This document shows, in pieces, positions 34,601 through 45,371 of a stretch of 64,000 nucleotides of DNA; within the stretch, counting starts at the first letter, position 1; each line of letters starts with the position of its first letter. The translations under genes were made by a program, and so were the position numbers. The notes under the pieces were generated by a model, which ran no database searches, had not been told where the DNA came from, and saw nothing but the letters and a program-made list of their open reading frames with translations. The DNA is from Sisyra terminalis (Eukaryota > Arthropoda > Insecta > Neuroptera > Sisyridae). Location: assembly GCA_958496175.1 (NCBI GenBank), contig OY292275.1, positions 62,001 through 126,000 on the forward strand. Reading direction: 5' to 3'.

Positions 34601-37600
34601 TATTTGCTGTTGTAAGTAATTACTTTGACGAAATAGTTTTAGATAAGAAATTTAATTGGCTATTTCATATCGAATCTTACGGGAATTTTAGATTTTTCTT
34701 TTTTCTGATAAAGTTGAAACATTTAATTTCTTAATGGGATTTATTAGAATTGAAGTAGTTTCATAAGAAAATATTTGAAGTTTATTCGACAAAAAATTAG
34801 AAAAATGTATCTCACTTTATACAGCAAATATTTTTAAATTCTGGGAAATATGAGAAAGTCAATAGGGAATTGTTTTGTCGAAAATAATTTGCATCCAAAG
34901 TTATGATTTATTGTGGGAATATTCTGCCTTGTTTTATAGATAAATTTGTATGCAACTTCTTTATTCTAAAAAAATGCATAATCGAGAAACATTAAGGATT
35001 CAATTTGCATCAATAAAAGTTCCCAAAAATCTTTCCAAAGTAAAAACTATTTCTTCGAATTATTTAAATCGTTTGGGCATAGAGTTTAGGCATACAAAGT
35101 ATGTAATAAAATATAATCTTCTGTACATAGAAATATAATTACAGCCTCATTAAGTTACACCAATTGAAGTTATTAGAAGCATAAATGTTTCCAACTGATT
35201 TATTACGGTTTATGTCTTCTCTTATCAATTTCTCTCGTTACATCTAATCTCTCTTTCTTTTCTTTTATTTTCTTTTCTTTCTTTTTTTCAAGTCTGACAA
35301 TTCAATAAATTTACCCAAAGGATTCGACAGCAGCCAGCACTATACATCTCTCACTCCCAATTGTCTGCTGATATCTCAAAAGATAATCTTATCAACTCCT
35401 TGAAATTTCTCATTTATTTTGCATTTTCTCTGTACAATTTCACAAGATCCATCGAATTTTAAATACACAAATTCTTATGTATATAATTTCGGCTTTGTAT
35501 TTGTACTTTAAATGTGGATTTGTAAACGTGTTTACAAATTACCATTTTGGCTTTTTATTTTGGTAACTTTCAATGGCAATAAGGGACAGAAAATTACAAT
35601 GGTTAATTTTAAACTCTAATTTGGGGTAAAACCAACCAATTAGTCCTTGTTTTTCATCTCTAGAAGACAACTTCTACGTATATTTCATTAAACAAAAAAA
35701 AAATTGTCAGAATTGGACTATTTAATCGGTGAAAAATTATCTCTAGTCTTATAATTGAAAAAATGTTTTAGATCCACTGCCATAGCATACGTACTTCGGT
35801 AGTGCCTGAAATGGTTATCGGTTAGTTATTAGTAGTTTGTGATAACTAAAATATGATACAATTTTTACCTTTAACGTCAATAGGCAAATGTATGGCGGCA
35901 AAAATTGACAACAAATAATGTAAACACATACATCTGAGTGTAATCCATATATAAAATAATTATTGTCCCAATTTTGAACTATCTGATTGTTGTCATTGGA
36001 TTCAACTGCCCTTTCGTTTTTATTCATTTGTCATTTCCCAGAATACTAGTTATCAAATAATGAATTAAATTGGTGATTCATGTTCCTTTTAGCGACATCA
36101 ATATCTGGCAACGTTACATTTCCTATTTTATTTCGCAATTTTTTTGTCGATTTAATTCTAATATTGTAAAATTTCGTTTTTGTAAGTAAATTTGTCTATT
36201 ACGATAAAGTTGAAAAATACAGTAGAAAATATTGATGTCACTAAAAAGGATATGAGCCAAATTGGCTATTTATACAAGTTGTATGCATACACAATTGATT
36301 ACTTACTATAAATTTGTATCTTACATATATAAATTAACAGTTTATCAATACATCATGGATCATTTGTTCGAAAAATAGTTATCGAAAACATTTATGTTAT
36401 AGAAGTGGATTGTCAGTCATAAACTATCATGTATAGATATGAATAAACAGTCAATAGATACTGTGTATACAATATATAGTATATATTGTGGTCCAATTTA
36501 TGTAGTATAATCTGATATAATAATATATTAAAAATCATACCATAAACATAAATTTTGAACAGAAGTTCAAACAAATATATTCGTGACGTATTGCCCAGAT
36601 ACGTATTTCGATTGCCAAGCAATCTTCCTCAGTGGTCATCAAGTAGTTTGTATCACTCCGTAACTGCTTTGTGATGAATCATCACAAGAAGAATCGGAGG
36701 AAGATTGCTTGGCAATCGAAATACGTGTATGGGCATTACGTCACGAATATTTTTGTTTGAACTTTTATTCAAATTTATGTTTATGGGCATGATTTTTATA
36801 CATTATTATTATATAAAATTATACTACATAAATTGAACCACAATATATCCTATATATTGTATACACAGTATAACTGTTCAAAGTCAATAGATAGTTTATC
36901 TAAATAATCAATTGCGTGTACCTAGAACATGTTAATATTATTACCCATTTATATCTAAGTATTGAAACTGATTTTTAATTCAAATGTAGAAAACCATGAC
37001 TTTCCTTGCATTATTTTAAATATTGCAATGAATAATTTCAAAAAAAAAACATTTCTTCTAAAATTTTTAAACTATGGTGTATTAATATGGATACGGGGAT
37101 ACGGTTCAAACTATAAAAAATTGAAAATATTAAGTTCGATTAGTATGATGTTTTATAAATAAAATAACAACTGACGGTGCCTATTATGACTGTCATCTTT
37201 TCCTGACACTTGTTAACTTTGTCGTCGATCATTTCAGTTGTTTTCCCCTTCCGAATAACAAAAAAAGCCAGTGCTAGCGATCAACTTGGTCGACTTGATT
37301 GCGTTTTATTTATGGGTATCATACAAATAGTTCTCCAAAATTGGGTAGCTTTTTCCTTAGCCAAAATTCAGTCTCATTACTTTTCCATAAATCCTGCCTA
37401 AGAAGTATAACTTCAAAAATTGAGAACTTCATTTTTTTCGATTAAAAAAAGGAATACGCCAATAGTTAATCAATTGTTTTGCTTATCATCAGAAAATTAT
37501 ACATTTTTTCTTTTTTTTTTATAATAAATGTTATTGTTTGTTTTTTGATTTCATTTGTTTTATGGGTTACGAGTTGGTATATGGAAAGAGTTAGTAGGCT

Positions 37601-40202
37601 TAGAGAAAAAAAAAACAAACAATGACGCATAAAGTGTAAAGTTTTGTTTGGCGTTGGATATAATGAAAAATGGATAATAATTCCCCAAAATTGGGTAGCT
37701 TCCAACGGCTTGAAATTTCTCGCTAAACTTTTGTGAGTAATTTCCTACCATAGAGTTATATTTTATTAAAAAATCTTTTTTGTGAATAAAATTTCAATTA
37801 CGGATCGATTTATTTGAAAATTAAATTAAAAACTAAGTAGGAAATGCAATGTTGCCTGATTTGATTGTTCTAAGAGATTCGAGCCAAATTTTTTTTCGTA
37901 ATCCTGCTTAAGAAGTATTACTTCAAAAATTGGAAAACCCCACTTTTGTTGATTAAAAATAGGAATACGCCCATCGTTAGTCAATTGTTTTGATTATCAT
38001 CAGAAAATTATACATATTTTTTTTTTGAAATTGAAAAATAATACGTTAGACTGGGCCAAAAAAAATCGACTATTTTTTTTTTTTGGAAAAGTATATCGAA
38101 AATATTGTTCAAGATGACAAAAAAAAAATTATGGGGAAGGTTTGAGCCCTTAATATTAATATTAAGAAGTCTATCATCTTTAATTTCGATTTTTTATTTG
38201 TGCTTTCATTTTTGCGTCAATGCTGCCAAACTATCAAGGCAAAAAAAATCTTCTGCACATATTTTAATAGAAAATTAAATTCCTTACAAAAAAGGTTTCT
38301 TGGAAAATTTTTGCCAGACATGCCGATTCCGAATAATTAAGCTTCAGACATTGATATAATTTTTTGGATTTATCTTCTTTATTTTGGAATTTTTTAGCTA
38401 ACGAACAAATAAATATATAGAAAAAAACAATATAAATTCTTAAAGGGAATTTAATGTTCTACAAAAAAGTCTCTTAACGTTTTTACATAAAATCACTTTT
38501 TCAAAATTGGTTCAACAACGAAAAAATCAATAATTTAATTTTTCCTTCAACTTTAGTTGTGAATAACTTTTGAAAAAGAGATTTTATGTAAAAATGTTAG
38601 GAGACCTTTTTTGTAGAGCATTAAATTCCCTTCAAGAATCCATATTGTTCATTTCTATATACTTTTTTGGTCATTAGTTACAAAATTCCAAAATAAAGAA
38701 GATAAATCTAAAAATTATATCAATGTCTGAAGCTTGATTATTCGGAAACGGCGTGTCTGGCAAAAAATTTTCAAGAGACATTTTTTGTAGGGAATTTAAT
38801 TTTCTATTAAAATATGTGCAGATAATTTTTTTTACCTTGATAGTTTGGCAGCATTGACGCAAAAATTAAAGCACCAATAAAAAATCGAAATTAAAGACGA
38901 TAGACCTATTAATATTAATATTAAGGACTCAAACCTTCCTGAAATTTTTTTTTGTTATCTTCAAAAACATTTTCGATATACTTTTCAAAAAAAAAAAATA
39001 AAAAAAAATTCTATTGATAAACCGTGAGTTTTCATTTGCTTTTAAACGTACCCATATAGATATGGGTTGGTATATGGATAGAGTTAGTAGGTCCAGAGAA
39101 AAAAACAACAAACAATCACTAATAAAAAATCAAAATTAAAGACTATAGACCTCTTAATATTAATATTAAGGGCTCAAACCTTCCCGATAATTTTTTTTTG
39201 GTCACCTTGAACAATTTTTTCGATGTACTTTTCAGAAAAAAAAATAGTATTTTTTTTTGGGTCAGTCTATAATACATGCTATTGTTTATCTTTTGAAATT
39301 TCATTTGATAAACCGAGAGTTTTCATTTGTTTTTCATTGTACCCATATAGATATGAGTTGGTATATGGAAAGAGTTAGTAGGCCTAGAGAAAAAAAACAA
39401 ACAAACAATGACGCATAACGTGTAAAGTTTTGTTTGGCATTGGATAACAATTAGTTGGTTGGAATCCTTTCGGAATTGGAATTGATATTTGGGGGAACAT
39501 AAAAATGCAGTGGTCGTCTTTGTGTGAATTATTGCAGGAACTGTACCCCCGCAATCACTACACCAAAGTCAAGTCAGAGCGACGAACGTTCCAAAATGGA
39601 AGTGTTTTGGGTTTGGATTGGACTAGAATTCAAATGGGTTTCGAAACCCGTGAGTAAGTAGGTAGGTAGGTGTGTGATTTTCGAAAATTGGAAATTGCCA
39701 TGTCGAGAGCTCGATCGGATGCGTGAAAAGTGGGGCAAAAAAACAACAATTGGATTGGACAACAACAAAACAGAAGAAAATCAATCGATTTGGTGGAGCA
39801 AATAATTTTTTGGCAGTGGACTAGTGACGCAATAAGACAAAAGTTTTTTTATTATCCTTGATGGAGCGGGTCGAGCGTATACGGGAGTGCAGGGCAGTGG
39901 ATAAGGACAGGGCTATGTGGTTGTGGTAGCTGTGAACGTGTTAATTAAATGATTTAAATGGATGCGAATTAGCGATGGATGGACGTGCGAAACAGCAAAT
40001 TGGTGTTTGCCAACCATTGAATCCGCTGGCAGGGAACAAGGCGACGACGACGACGACGACGACCAAATGTTGGACTTACTTTGATGTTGAGTGTGGCGTA
40101 AATGGTGGTGACAATGTTGGGACTGATTTTGTTTTCGAAAATGTTGATGTTGCCGGCGTTGTTGGTGAGACACAAACGACACAAACTGTGAAAATCACTC
40201 AT
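26171..40202 (-). CDS. ZAD-C2H2 zinc finger protein, about 15 fingers
   Basis: Three exons, all phase 0: 40202-40080 (ATG), 30648-30484 and 28573-26171 (TAA), giving 896 residues. Exons 1 and 2 together form a ZAD: CRLC at residues 8-11 and CHSC at 53-56, followed by the helical part (WYKYSKSCCDNQTKLANMA). Exon 3 opens with an acidic stretch (VEDDDYEQYDDDNE) and then carries about fifteen C2H2 fingers from residue 160 to the end, including CRICQKQFDDLKSALSHEKY and, last, CSICKITFETKSALQDHALK. A few are C2HC. ZAD proteins dimerise through the zinc-binding ZAD and bind DNA with the fingers, often as architectural or repressive factors. I cannot assign an orthologue. The introns (9.4 and 1.9 kb) are full of mobile elements. 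Confidence 0.88.
28574..29772 (-). other. ZAD gene intron 2, distal part
   Basis: Contains a decayed fold-back repeat: arms at 28949-28996 and 29460-29514 share GACGATAAGTATAGTGAA in opposite orientation, and inner blocks at 29028 and 29205 share TTTATTTTGAAAGTG. The inner block also occurs near 15955, 50745 and 50985. The rest is plain intron. Confidence 0.45.
29773..30123. mobile_element. HR-B copy 5, with captured local sequence in its loop
   Basis: Inverted arms plus right extension (GCTGAGATCTGAGTTTTATC). Exact 12-base duplication ATTACTACTAAT (29761-29772 and 30124-30135). The loop between the arms holds a segment (29900-29932) that matches 31121-31157, 1.2 kb away. It sits in intron 2 of the ZAD gene. 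Confidence 0.75.
29961..30015 (+). ncRNA. Hammerhead ribozyme, HR-B copy 5 right arm
   Basis: CTGATGA, stem II GTTAC/GTAAC with loop GATAA, GAAA, ACGT, A, then GCTAATTGAAT. Upstream ATCAAGAAGC pairs with it. Antisense to the ZAD gene. The left-arm copy (- strand, sense) has CCGATGA in place of CTGATGA and should be dead. Confidence 0.62.
30484..30648 (-). CDS. ZAD gene exon 2 (second zinc knuckle)
   Basis: 55 codons after GGTTTTAG, ending in WRE with a GTAAGT donor. DSLPKVICHSC is the usual second half of a ZAD. Phase 0 at both ends links it to exons 1 and 3. It has no ATG start of its own and could be missed as a short frame. Confidence 0.84.
31588..31638. repeat. (AT)n microsatellite
   Basis: About 50 bases of alternating T and A with one G near the start, in intron 1 of the ZAD gene. 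Confidence 0.9.
32490..32640 (+). repeat. Family G tRNA-derived repeat, copy 1
   Basis: Box A-like TGGTGTAATGATTA and box B GGGTTCGAATCCCG are spaced as in a tRNA gene and followed by a T run. Upstream lies a conserved lead (GGAAAAGAATACGATTGGTT) shared with copies 2 and 3. The acceptor and anticodon stems do not fold cleanly, so I take it as a SINE or tRNA pseudogene. Confidence 0.6.
32950..33105 (-). repeat. Family G tRNA-derived repeat, copy 2
   Basis: Same arrangement on the - strand: lead AGGAAAAGAATTTGATTGG, box A TGGTGTAGTGGTTA, box B GCGATTCGAACC, then a T run. It faces copy 1 at a distance of about 310 bases. Confidence 0.6.
33720..33875. mobile_element. Family D palindromic MITE, copy 2
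   Basis: Ends CAAGGTTTATAAATTACACA and ATTTTATAAACCTTG. Near-identical 9-base duplication ATCTATACC / ATCGATACC. Confidence 0.7.
34245..34397 (+). repeat. Family G tRNA-derived repeat, copy 3
   Basis: Lead GGAAAAGGACGTGATTGGTC, box A TGGTGTAATGGTTAGAG, box B GGGTTCGAATCCCGG, then T10. Box A resembles tRNA-Gln, but the anticodon arm (GACAGCTTTGTAACCC) does not pair, so a functional tRNA is unlikely. Confidence 0.6.
34398..36449 (-). other. ZAD gene intron 1, middle part
   Basis: Mostly unrecognised A+T-rich sequence. 36075-36260 resembles the small element nested in HR-A copy 4 (ATCTGGCAACGTTACATTTC; paired with AAAAATAC further on). No coding exon seen. Confidence 0.4.
36461..36882. mobile_element. 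HR-A copy 3
   Basis: Two inverted arms starting CTGTGTATACAATATATAG. Extension at the right (AGTATAACTGTTCAAA). Exact 11-base duplication GTCAATAGATA (36450-36460 and 36883-36893). In intron 1 of the ZAD gene. Confidence 0.75.
36591..36644 (-). ncRNA. Hammerhead ribozyme, HR-A copy 3 left arm
   Basis: Intact on the - strand, which is sense to the ZAD gene: GATGACCA, CTGAGGA, GATTGC/GCAATC, GAAA, ATACGTAT, C, TGGGCA. The right-arm copy has CGGAGGA and an altered helix III and should be inactive. Confidence 0.63.
36894..38043 (-). repeat. Tandemly duplicated intron block
   Basis: 37390-37515 and 37901-38025 are diverged direct copies (AAGAAGTATAACTTCAAAAA; CAATTGTTTTG.TTATCATC; AGAAAATTATACAT). 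A second block at 37565-37665 (GAGTTGGTATATGGAAAGAG) recurs at 39060-39120 and 39352-39450. This is intron 1 of the ZAD gene, with no exon seen. Confidence 0.55.
38044..39000. repeat. Large inverted repeat F, copy 2
   Basis: Starts ACTGGGCCAAAAAAAATCGA, like the core of copy 1 at 10919, and returns to its complement near 39000, where the last bases are lost. Arms of about 470 bases. An extra partial arm lies at 39118-39275 and restores the missing end (GGGTCAGTCT). Confidence 0.72.
39276..40079 (-). other. ZAD gene intron 1, proximal part
   Basis: 39300-39450 repeats the 37565 block. From 39450 the sequence becomes GC-richer and non-repetitive (GACGAC run at 40042-40062), typical of a region near a promoter. 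Confidence 0.45.
40080..40202 (-). CDS. ZAD gene exon 1 (start, first zinc knuckle)
   Basis: 41 codons from ATG at 40202 (MSDFHSLCRLCL) to IK, followed by GTAAGT at 40079. It supplies the first cysteine pair of the ZAD and a conserved-looking helix (ISPNIVTTIYATLNIK). The window upstream is GC-richer and reads as the promoter. Confidence 0.86.
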
Positions 40203-41250
40203 TTTTACGACAGAGCACTGTGTTTTCTTGTTCGACGTGAGAGATAATATCCTAATTGTTATTTAGGAGGAACGAGAAAAAAAAGAAAAAACCAAACAGC
40301 ACGACAGCGGAGACATGTAACCTCACTTGAGTGACGCACGGCTGCACGTTCGCTCACAGAGAAGGACAATGTTCACTACACAACAGCTTTCGGAGAGTCG
40401 AGAGCGACGGCGGCGACGGCGGCAGTTCCATGTAGTGGTAGTGCCCCAGCGACGACACAAACCGACCGAGAGACTCCCTCCAAATGCGCACTGCTTCGAT
40501 TATCCAAATCTGCGTCTTCTCAACTTTCCTGTTTCGGCGATTATTCCTGCCTGCCTTTCGCTCGCCTCTCTACATCCATCCACACACACTGCACGTATAC
40601 CTACGTGTGTATGTATGAACGGCTTTAATCGCCGTTTTTTATCTCGAATTTTAGGCAGCTATATGCCTCATTGACGTGGACGCCTTAACGCACCCAACCA
40701 CACACACTAAAACTCTCCAGCTTTTCCGGCGAGACCAGCGATTTACGTATTTCGTACGTGACTGTACCACTTGGGAAATGTGCGATTGGCACCTAATTCG
40801 CGTACAACAGATAGGAAGACGAAAAAAAACCAAACACCTCGATTCGACTCGACCGAGTAGGAGAAATTTTCATGCCAATTAAGCGAGCGCATTGATTTCC
40901 CTTCAGCTTCCGCTTTTCCGGCCAACGCAACAATCGCAAAACTACCCAATCCGCGTCCCGCTCCTCAAACTCCTCAAAATTCTACTATCTGTAATATGTA
41001 TACGAAGTTAGTAGGAGGATGGATGGAAACGTTTTGCTTTTGCCGTCCGGTCGGTCGGTCGGTCGGCTCTGTGAACCTTTGCAACGTGTTGCCAGATTTC
41101 TACGACTCCTGGCCAGCCGCCTCTCGTTCACTGAATTCGACCTATCTACCTTCTATCTACCCGTTGGTGTGTGGAACTGCGCGGTAGCCTAATTTTCAAA
41201 TGGTCGCCCAACGGGGTTGCTATAGCCAACCGTCTGGCACGTCATCCATT
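40203..41250 (-). promoter_or_regulatory. Promoter region / 5' UTR of the ZAD gene
   Basis: CpG-rich, non-repetitive kilobase directly upstream of the ATG at 40202 (for example GAGAGCGACGGCGGCGACGG at 40400-40419 and four GGTC units at 41050-41065). No clear TATA box. It ends where A+T-rich sequence begins. Confidence 0.55.
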
Positions 41251-41760
41251 TGCCCATTATTTGACCCTAGCACTTTGTCTCCCGCCAATCCACCAAAAAA
41301 AAAAAAAAATGCCACCATAAATAATTCAATACTCAAATCAGAGCCACCGACATGAAACTCTCTAAATAGTTGGGCAATCGAGTCAAGCTTCATTAGTGGC
41401 GGGTGGTATTTTTTTTTTTTTTTGTATTTTCAGAAGGCCAAACGTGTTGATTTGGTGTGCGGACATGCGCTCGACATGGGTCTCGTCGATATTTTTCTGA
41501 TTTTCTTCTTGGTTCGACGTGGAAATGGAAAGGGGAGGGGGGGCGGTGGAGAACAGAAACGCGACATTTGCCTCTTGCCGAACGGGAAGCATTGAGAGCG
41601 TAAAGGGTGTGAAGGATGAGGATAATCACCGATAATCGCCGCTTCATTCCACTGCACGTTTCTTTGTCCCTCAACCAAACCAATGATTTATTGCTGGTCT
41701 AACAGATGGTGTTAACGGCGCCAAAAATCACCGATTTCAAAAACAATCTCATCGATTCCT
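41251..41760. other. Spacer
   Basis: Moderate G+C, with a G run at 41534-41547. Open frames match nothing known. Confidence 0.35.
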
Positions 41761-41917
41761 AAGGTTTATAAAAAAACACAGGTGGCCTCATGGTGGCTAC
41801 GTGACGTATCCAGAAGAAATTCGTACATATCTTCCGACTGATTCAAATTTCAAAATTCTTCGTATGATGTCATATTTTTTTTTCTAATAGGGCAACCTGT
41901 GTAATTTTTAAGCCTCA
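41761..41917. mobile_element. Family D palindromic MITE, copy 3
   Basis: Flanked by ATCGATTCCT on both sides (ends 41760; starts 41918). Interior as in the other D copies, with CCACGTGACGT-like and GTATGATGTCAT phrases. Confidence 0.7.
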
Positions 41918-42716
41918 ATCGATTCCTACAAAATCAAAACTAGTTTTCCAATATTTCCATTAGAAACAAAGGTGGATTTGGGGGACACTGCCCCCCCCCC
42001 CCCCCCGAGTATTTTTGTGTACCATGGAGATTCCATTACAGTACATACTTAGAAGCAAATCAAATTATTAAAGTTGTGAAAATATATGAATAAAATAACA
42101 GAAAATATATTAGTGAAACTCTTGTCTATTTCTGGCAGGAATTGCGAATTTTTTTCGTGATCCCTTTCATGCTATTGCAAATGAAAGATCATATTGTCCC
42201 CCCCCAGAAAAAAATCCTGAATCCGCACTTGCAAACAAATATTTTCAACCCTAATCCTATTAAAAATTATATAATTACAAGGAAAAAAATCTATAATTTG
42301 CAATCATTTATCTCTTGAAACTTGAATCATAAATATTCAATGAATATAATAACTCCTCGTTAATCGGAGACTGCATATCTACGATTCAACAGGTTTCTTT
42401 GTCTCTTTCTCTTATTTATCATTTTTGTGCCATTATCCTCGATTCTAAGAAAACGAAACATGTGATATTATATTATGATGTTTTAGTAAATAGTTGAAGT
42501 GCAATAGGACAATTAGTAGATAGTTGATATTGGGGAAAAAAAATTAATATTTTGAATTTATTTTTAGTGAATATAAAAAGGCATTTAATTCATATAAAAG
42601 TATAATTAATTATTACAATTGACATAATTTTTAAGACTTGCCACCCGTACTTTATCATTAAGTGTTGTATCCTATTTAGGATAATTGTACTTTATAATTG
42701 ATACGATAATTAAAAT
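41918..42716. repeat. Spacer with a poly(C)-bearing repeat
   Basis: 41968-42235 is bounded by opposed GGTGGATTTGGGG and CCTGAATCCGC and contains a run of 16 C after 41990 plus a shorter C run near 42200. It may be another hAT-like fragment, but the duplication is unclear. The rest is plain. Confidence 0.4.
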
Positions 42717-42727
42717 ACTTTATTTCT

Positions 42728-43414
42728 GTGTATACAATATATAGGATATATTGCGGTCCAATTTATGTAGTATAATCTGATATAATAATATATAAAAATC
42801 ATACCATAAACATAAATTTGAACAGAAGTTCAAACAAAAATACTCGTGACGTATTGCCCAGATACGTATTTCGATTGTCAAGCAATCTTTCTCAGTGGTC
42901 ATCAAGTAGTTTGAATCATTCCGTAACTGCTTTGTGATGATTCACCTCATGAATCAAACTACTTGATGACCACTGAGGAAGATTGTTTGGCAATCGAAAT
43001 ACGTATGTGGGCAATACGTCACGAATATTTTTGTTTCAACTTCTGTTAAAATTTATGTTTATGATATGATTTTTATATATTATATATATTAAATGGCTCA
43101 AGTGTACTTTAGCACACCCACAATTTGGCAACGTTGTATTTTTGACTTTGTTTTTAATTTAATTTGCGATATTTTTGTTAATTCAATTCTAATATTGTAT
43201 AGTTCTCTCTTTTGTTGCTAAATTTTCATTATGTACCGATTTAATCGCGAATTAAATAAAAAAAAAGTCGAAAATGCAACATTGCCAAATTGTGGGTGTG
43301 CTTAAGTACACATGAGCCTATTAAAGTATACTACATAAATTGGACCGCAATATATTCTATATATTGTATACACAGTATAACTGTTCAAAGTCAACGAAAA
43401 AAATCTTAATTTTG
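42728..43414. mobile_element. HR-A copy 4 with a nested MITE
   Basis: Exact 11-base duplication ACTTTATTTCT (42717-42727 and 43415-43425). Inverted arms start GTGTATACAATATATAGG. The extension at the right is complete (AACTGTTCAAAGTCAACGAA, then AAAAATCTTAATTT). A 225-bp MITE (43094-43318) sits in the right arm. Both hammerheads are damaged: the left has CTGAGAA, the right has G at the cleavage position. Confidence 0.76.
43094..43318. mobile_element. Small MITE nested in HR-A copy 4
   Basis: Inverted ends GGCTCAAGTGTACTTTAGCA and the complement of GTGTGCTTAAGTACACATGA. TATTAAA flanks both sides (43087-43093 and 43319-43325). Diverged relatives at 36075-36260 and 37780-37885. Confidence 0.65.
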
Positions 43415-43425
43415 ACTTTATTTCT

Positions 43426-44372
43426 CTTTGAAATTTATTTTACATGTAATACACAATAAAAGGTTGGTTGTAAAAATTTTTAGCTAAAATAGCAATGGAA
43501 ATTTATTTAAATATAAATATATATATATAATAACTATAATAACTTGTAAAGTTGATAAAAGTAATACAAAATATATTTTTAAAGGAAATCACAGTAAAAT
43601 AAATCATACTTTAATTGAAAATCATAGTTTAAATGAATTAATTCATCTTTTTCTGCACCTTATGAAATTATTGCTGGTTCTAATCACTTATTGATTAATT
43701 TTTTTTCCGATTTCACGTTTTTATTTGACGAAATTATTTGAAAAATCCTGAATTCAATCCTGTCGGTAAAAGCGAACTGTAGATTTCATTCATAACATTT
43801 TTGTTAGATGTTTGACTGATAGAGGGCAGTGTTCTACTTTTACAAAATTTAAAGGAGAAAAATGAAAAAGAAAATGTTTTTGAGGTATTCTGCTGATTCT
43901 GCTTATCATTGCTTCGATTTTATGTTTTTTTTTTTTTTTTTTAAAACCTTTGAATATTTTTTATTAAAGTTCAGGTTACTTTTGCAGTATTTTTTGTATT
44001 ATTTTTTTTAAAATTTTTATCTTAATTTATAATGAAGAAAAGTCAAGTCAATCTTTAAGTACTCATTGATTTAAATTGAAAAATTAAAAATAGCGAATTG
44101 AGTTCGCTGGACAAAGGGGGGCGTAAATATAAGCGTATAGATTGGATAGGCCAGTGTAGGCTAATGGAAATGCGTAAATGAAAACTGTTTTTGACGCATA
44201 ATTTCAAGGCTTATTACGTCAATGTAGCACGCATTTGAAAGTTTATTTCTTTTTAGTAAACAAATTCGGTGTTTGCAAACAATTTTGATGGTTTTTTAGT
44301 TGAGTTCCGTAATTTTTTTGTCTTTTTTTATTTTTGACAAATCGTGTGCTTGTCAGATTGGGCTTGATTGAA
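43426..44372. other. Spacer and upstream region of the CCCH gene
   Basis: A+T-rich to about 44090, then a mixed-composition stretch before the ATG. No repeat or other gene recognised. Confidence 0.4.
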
Positions 44373-45371
44373 ATGGCGTCACTGGTCGCTGATTACGGAA
44401 CTTCTTCCAGTTCCAGTGAATACAATTCCGATCTTAATTCATCGGAAAATGAATCCGATAGTGATGCCGACGTGAAGTAAGATTTCTTTTTTATATTTTA
44501 CATTATTTACCAAAAGAAAAAAATAAGTCTGTCAGTTTATAATTTAAAATGAAAATATTATACGTGTTCCTTTCTTATCAACTGAACTTCATAATTAAAT
44601 GATATAGAAAATGAAAACAAATAAAAATGGTGTTTTCCAATTATTGTCAGGAATTTCAATATTTGATATTGTTAATATCAATTTAAGATCTTTTGGTTGC
44701 TATGGTTTCATTAGTTTCTTGACATTTCAAATGTCAGTTTGACACCATGACAATAACTTTCAAAAAAAAAAAGAGTTAATATAGAAATTGCGTTAAGAAA
44801 CACAACATGTTTGCGAAATCAGTCAGCTGTCACTTTTTTCAGTGAAACAGGCGATGACAATGAAAAACCGTCCGATGGCCGTCGTAGCAACAATAGTAAT
44901 TCGCTGATCAAACTTCCAAAGCCAAATTTCGGTGATAATGTTGCAACGACAAAAACGTCCATCTTCTCCAATCCGTTCAAAGACGAAGAAAACGCCGAGA
45001 AAGCCATTCTCGAGAAACACGTGAAAATGGTGAACTCGCACGCCAACGCCAAAGTGCTCAACGGAAAGAAAATCTGCTGGAACTATCGCAAGGGGCGTTG
45101 CCGTTTCGGAACCAAGTGCACATTTGCACACGACTCCGACCTACAAAAATCCGACGCTGAGATTAGTGACGAAATGAAAATGCAACAAACGGTAATGTAC
45201 GAGCACCAACCACTGCAGCAAGGCTTCGCCACAGTGCCGCCGAAAACCACGGCAATATTCACGGCCGATGAACCTCCAAAAAAGAAAAAACGACCCGGCC
45301 TCACGTCCGGCTTAGTACCTGGAAAAAAAGTCATAAAAAACTACAAAAAAATGCAAACGAAATCGACTTGA
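44373..45371 (+). CDS. Small nuclear CCCH zinc finger protein
   Basis: Two exons, 44373-44476 and 44843-45371, joined in phase 2 (GTAAGA donor; TTTTTTCAG acceptor), 210 residues. The start context is GAAATGG. N terminus MASLVADYGTSSSSSEYNSD is acidic and serine-rich, a type of opening seen in splicing-associated nuclear proteins. One CCCH finger of spacing C-x7-C-x5-C-x3-H at C113, C121, C127, H131 (ICWNYRKGRCRFGTKCTFAH). The C terminus is basic, with a likely nuclear localisation signal (PPKKKKRPG) and LVPGKKVIKNYKKM. Single CCCH fingers usually bind RNA. I do not recognise an orthologue. Confidence 0.82.

Noticed and set aside
44823..45334. Antisense proteins opposite the CCCH gene
   Set aside because: Codon-constrained shadows of the real + strand exon.
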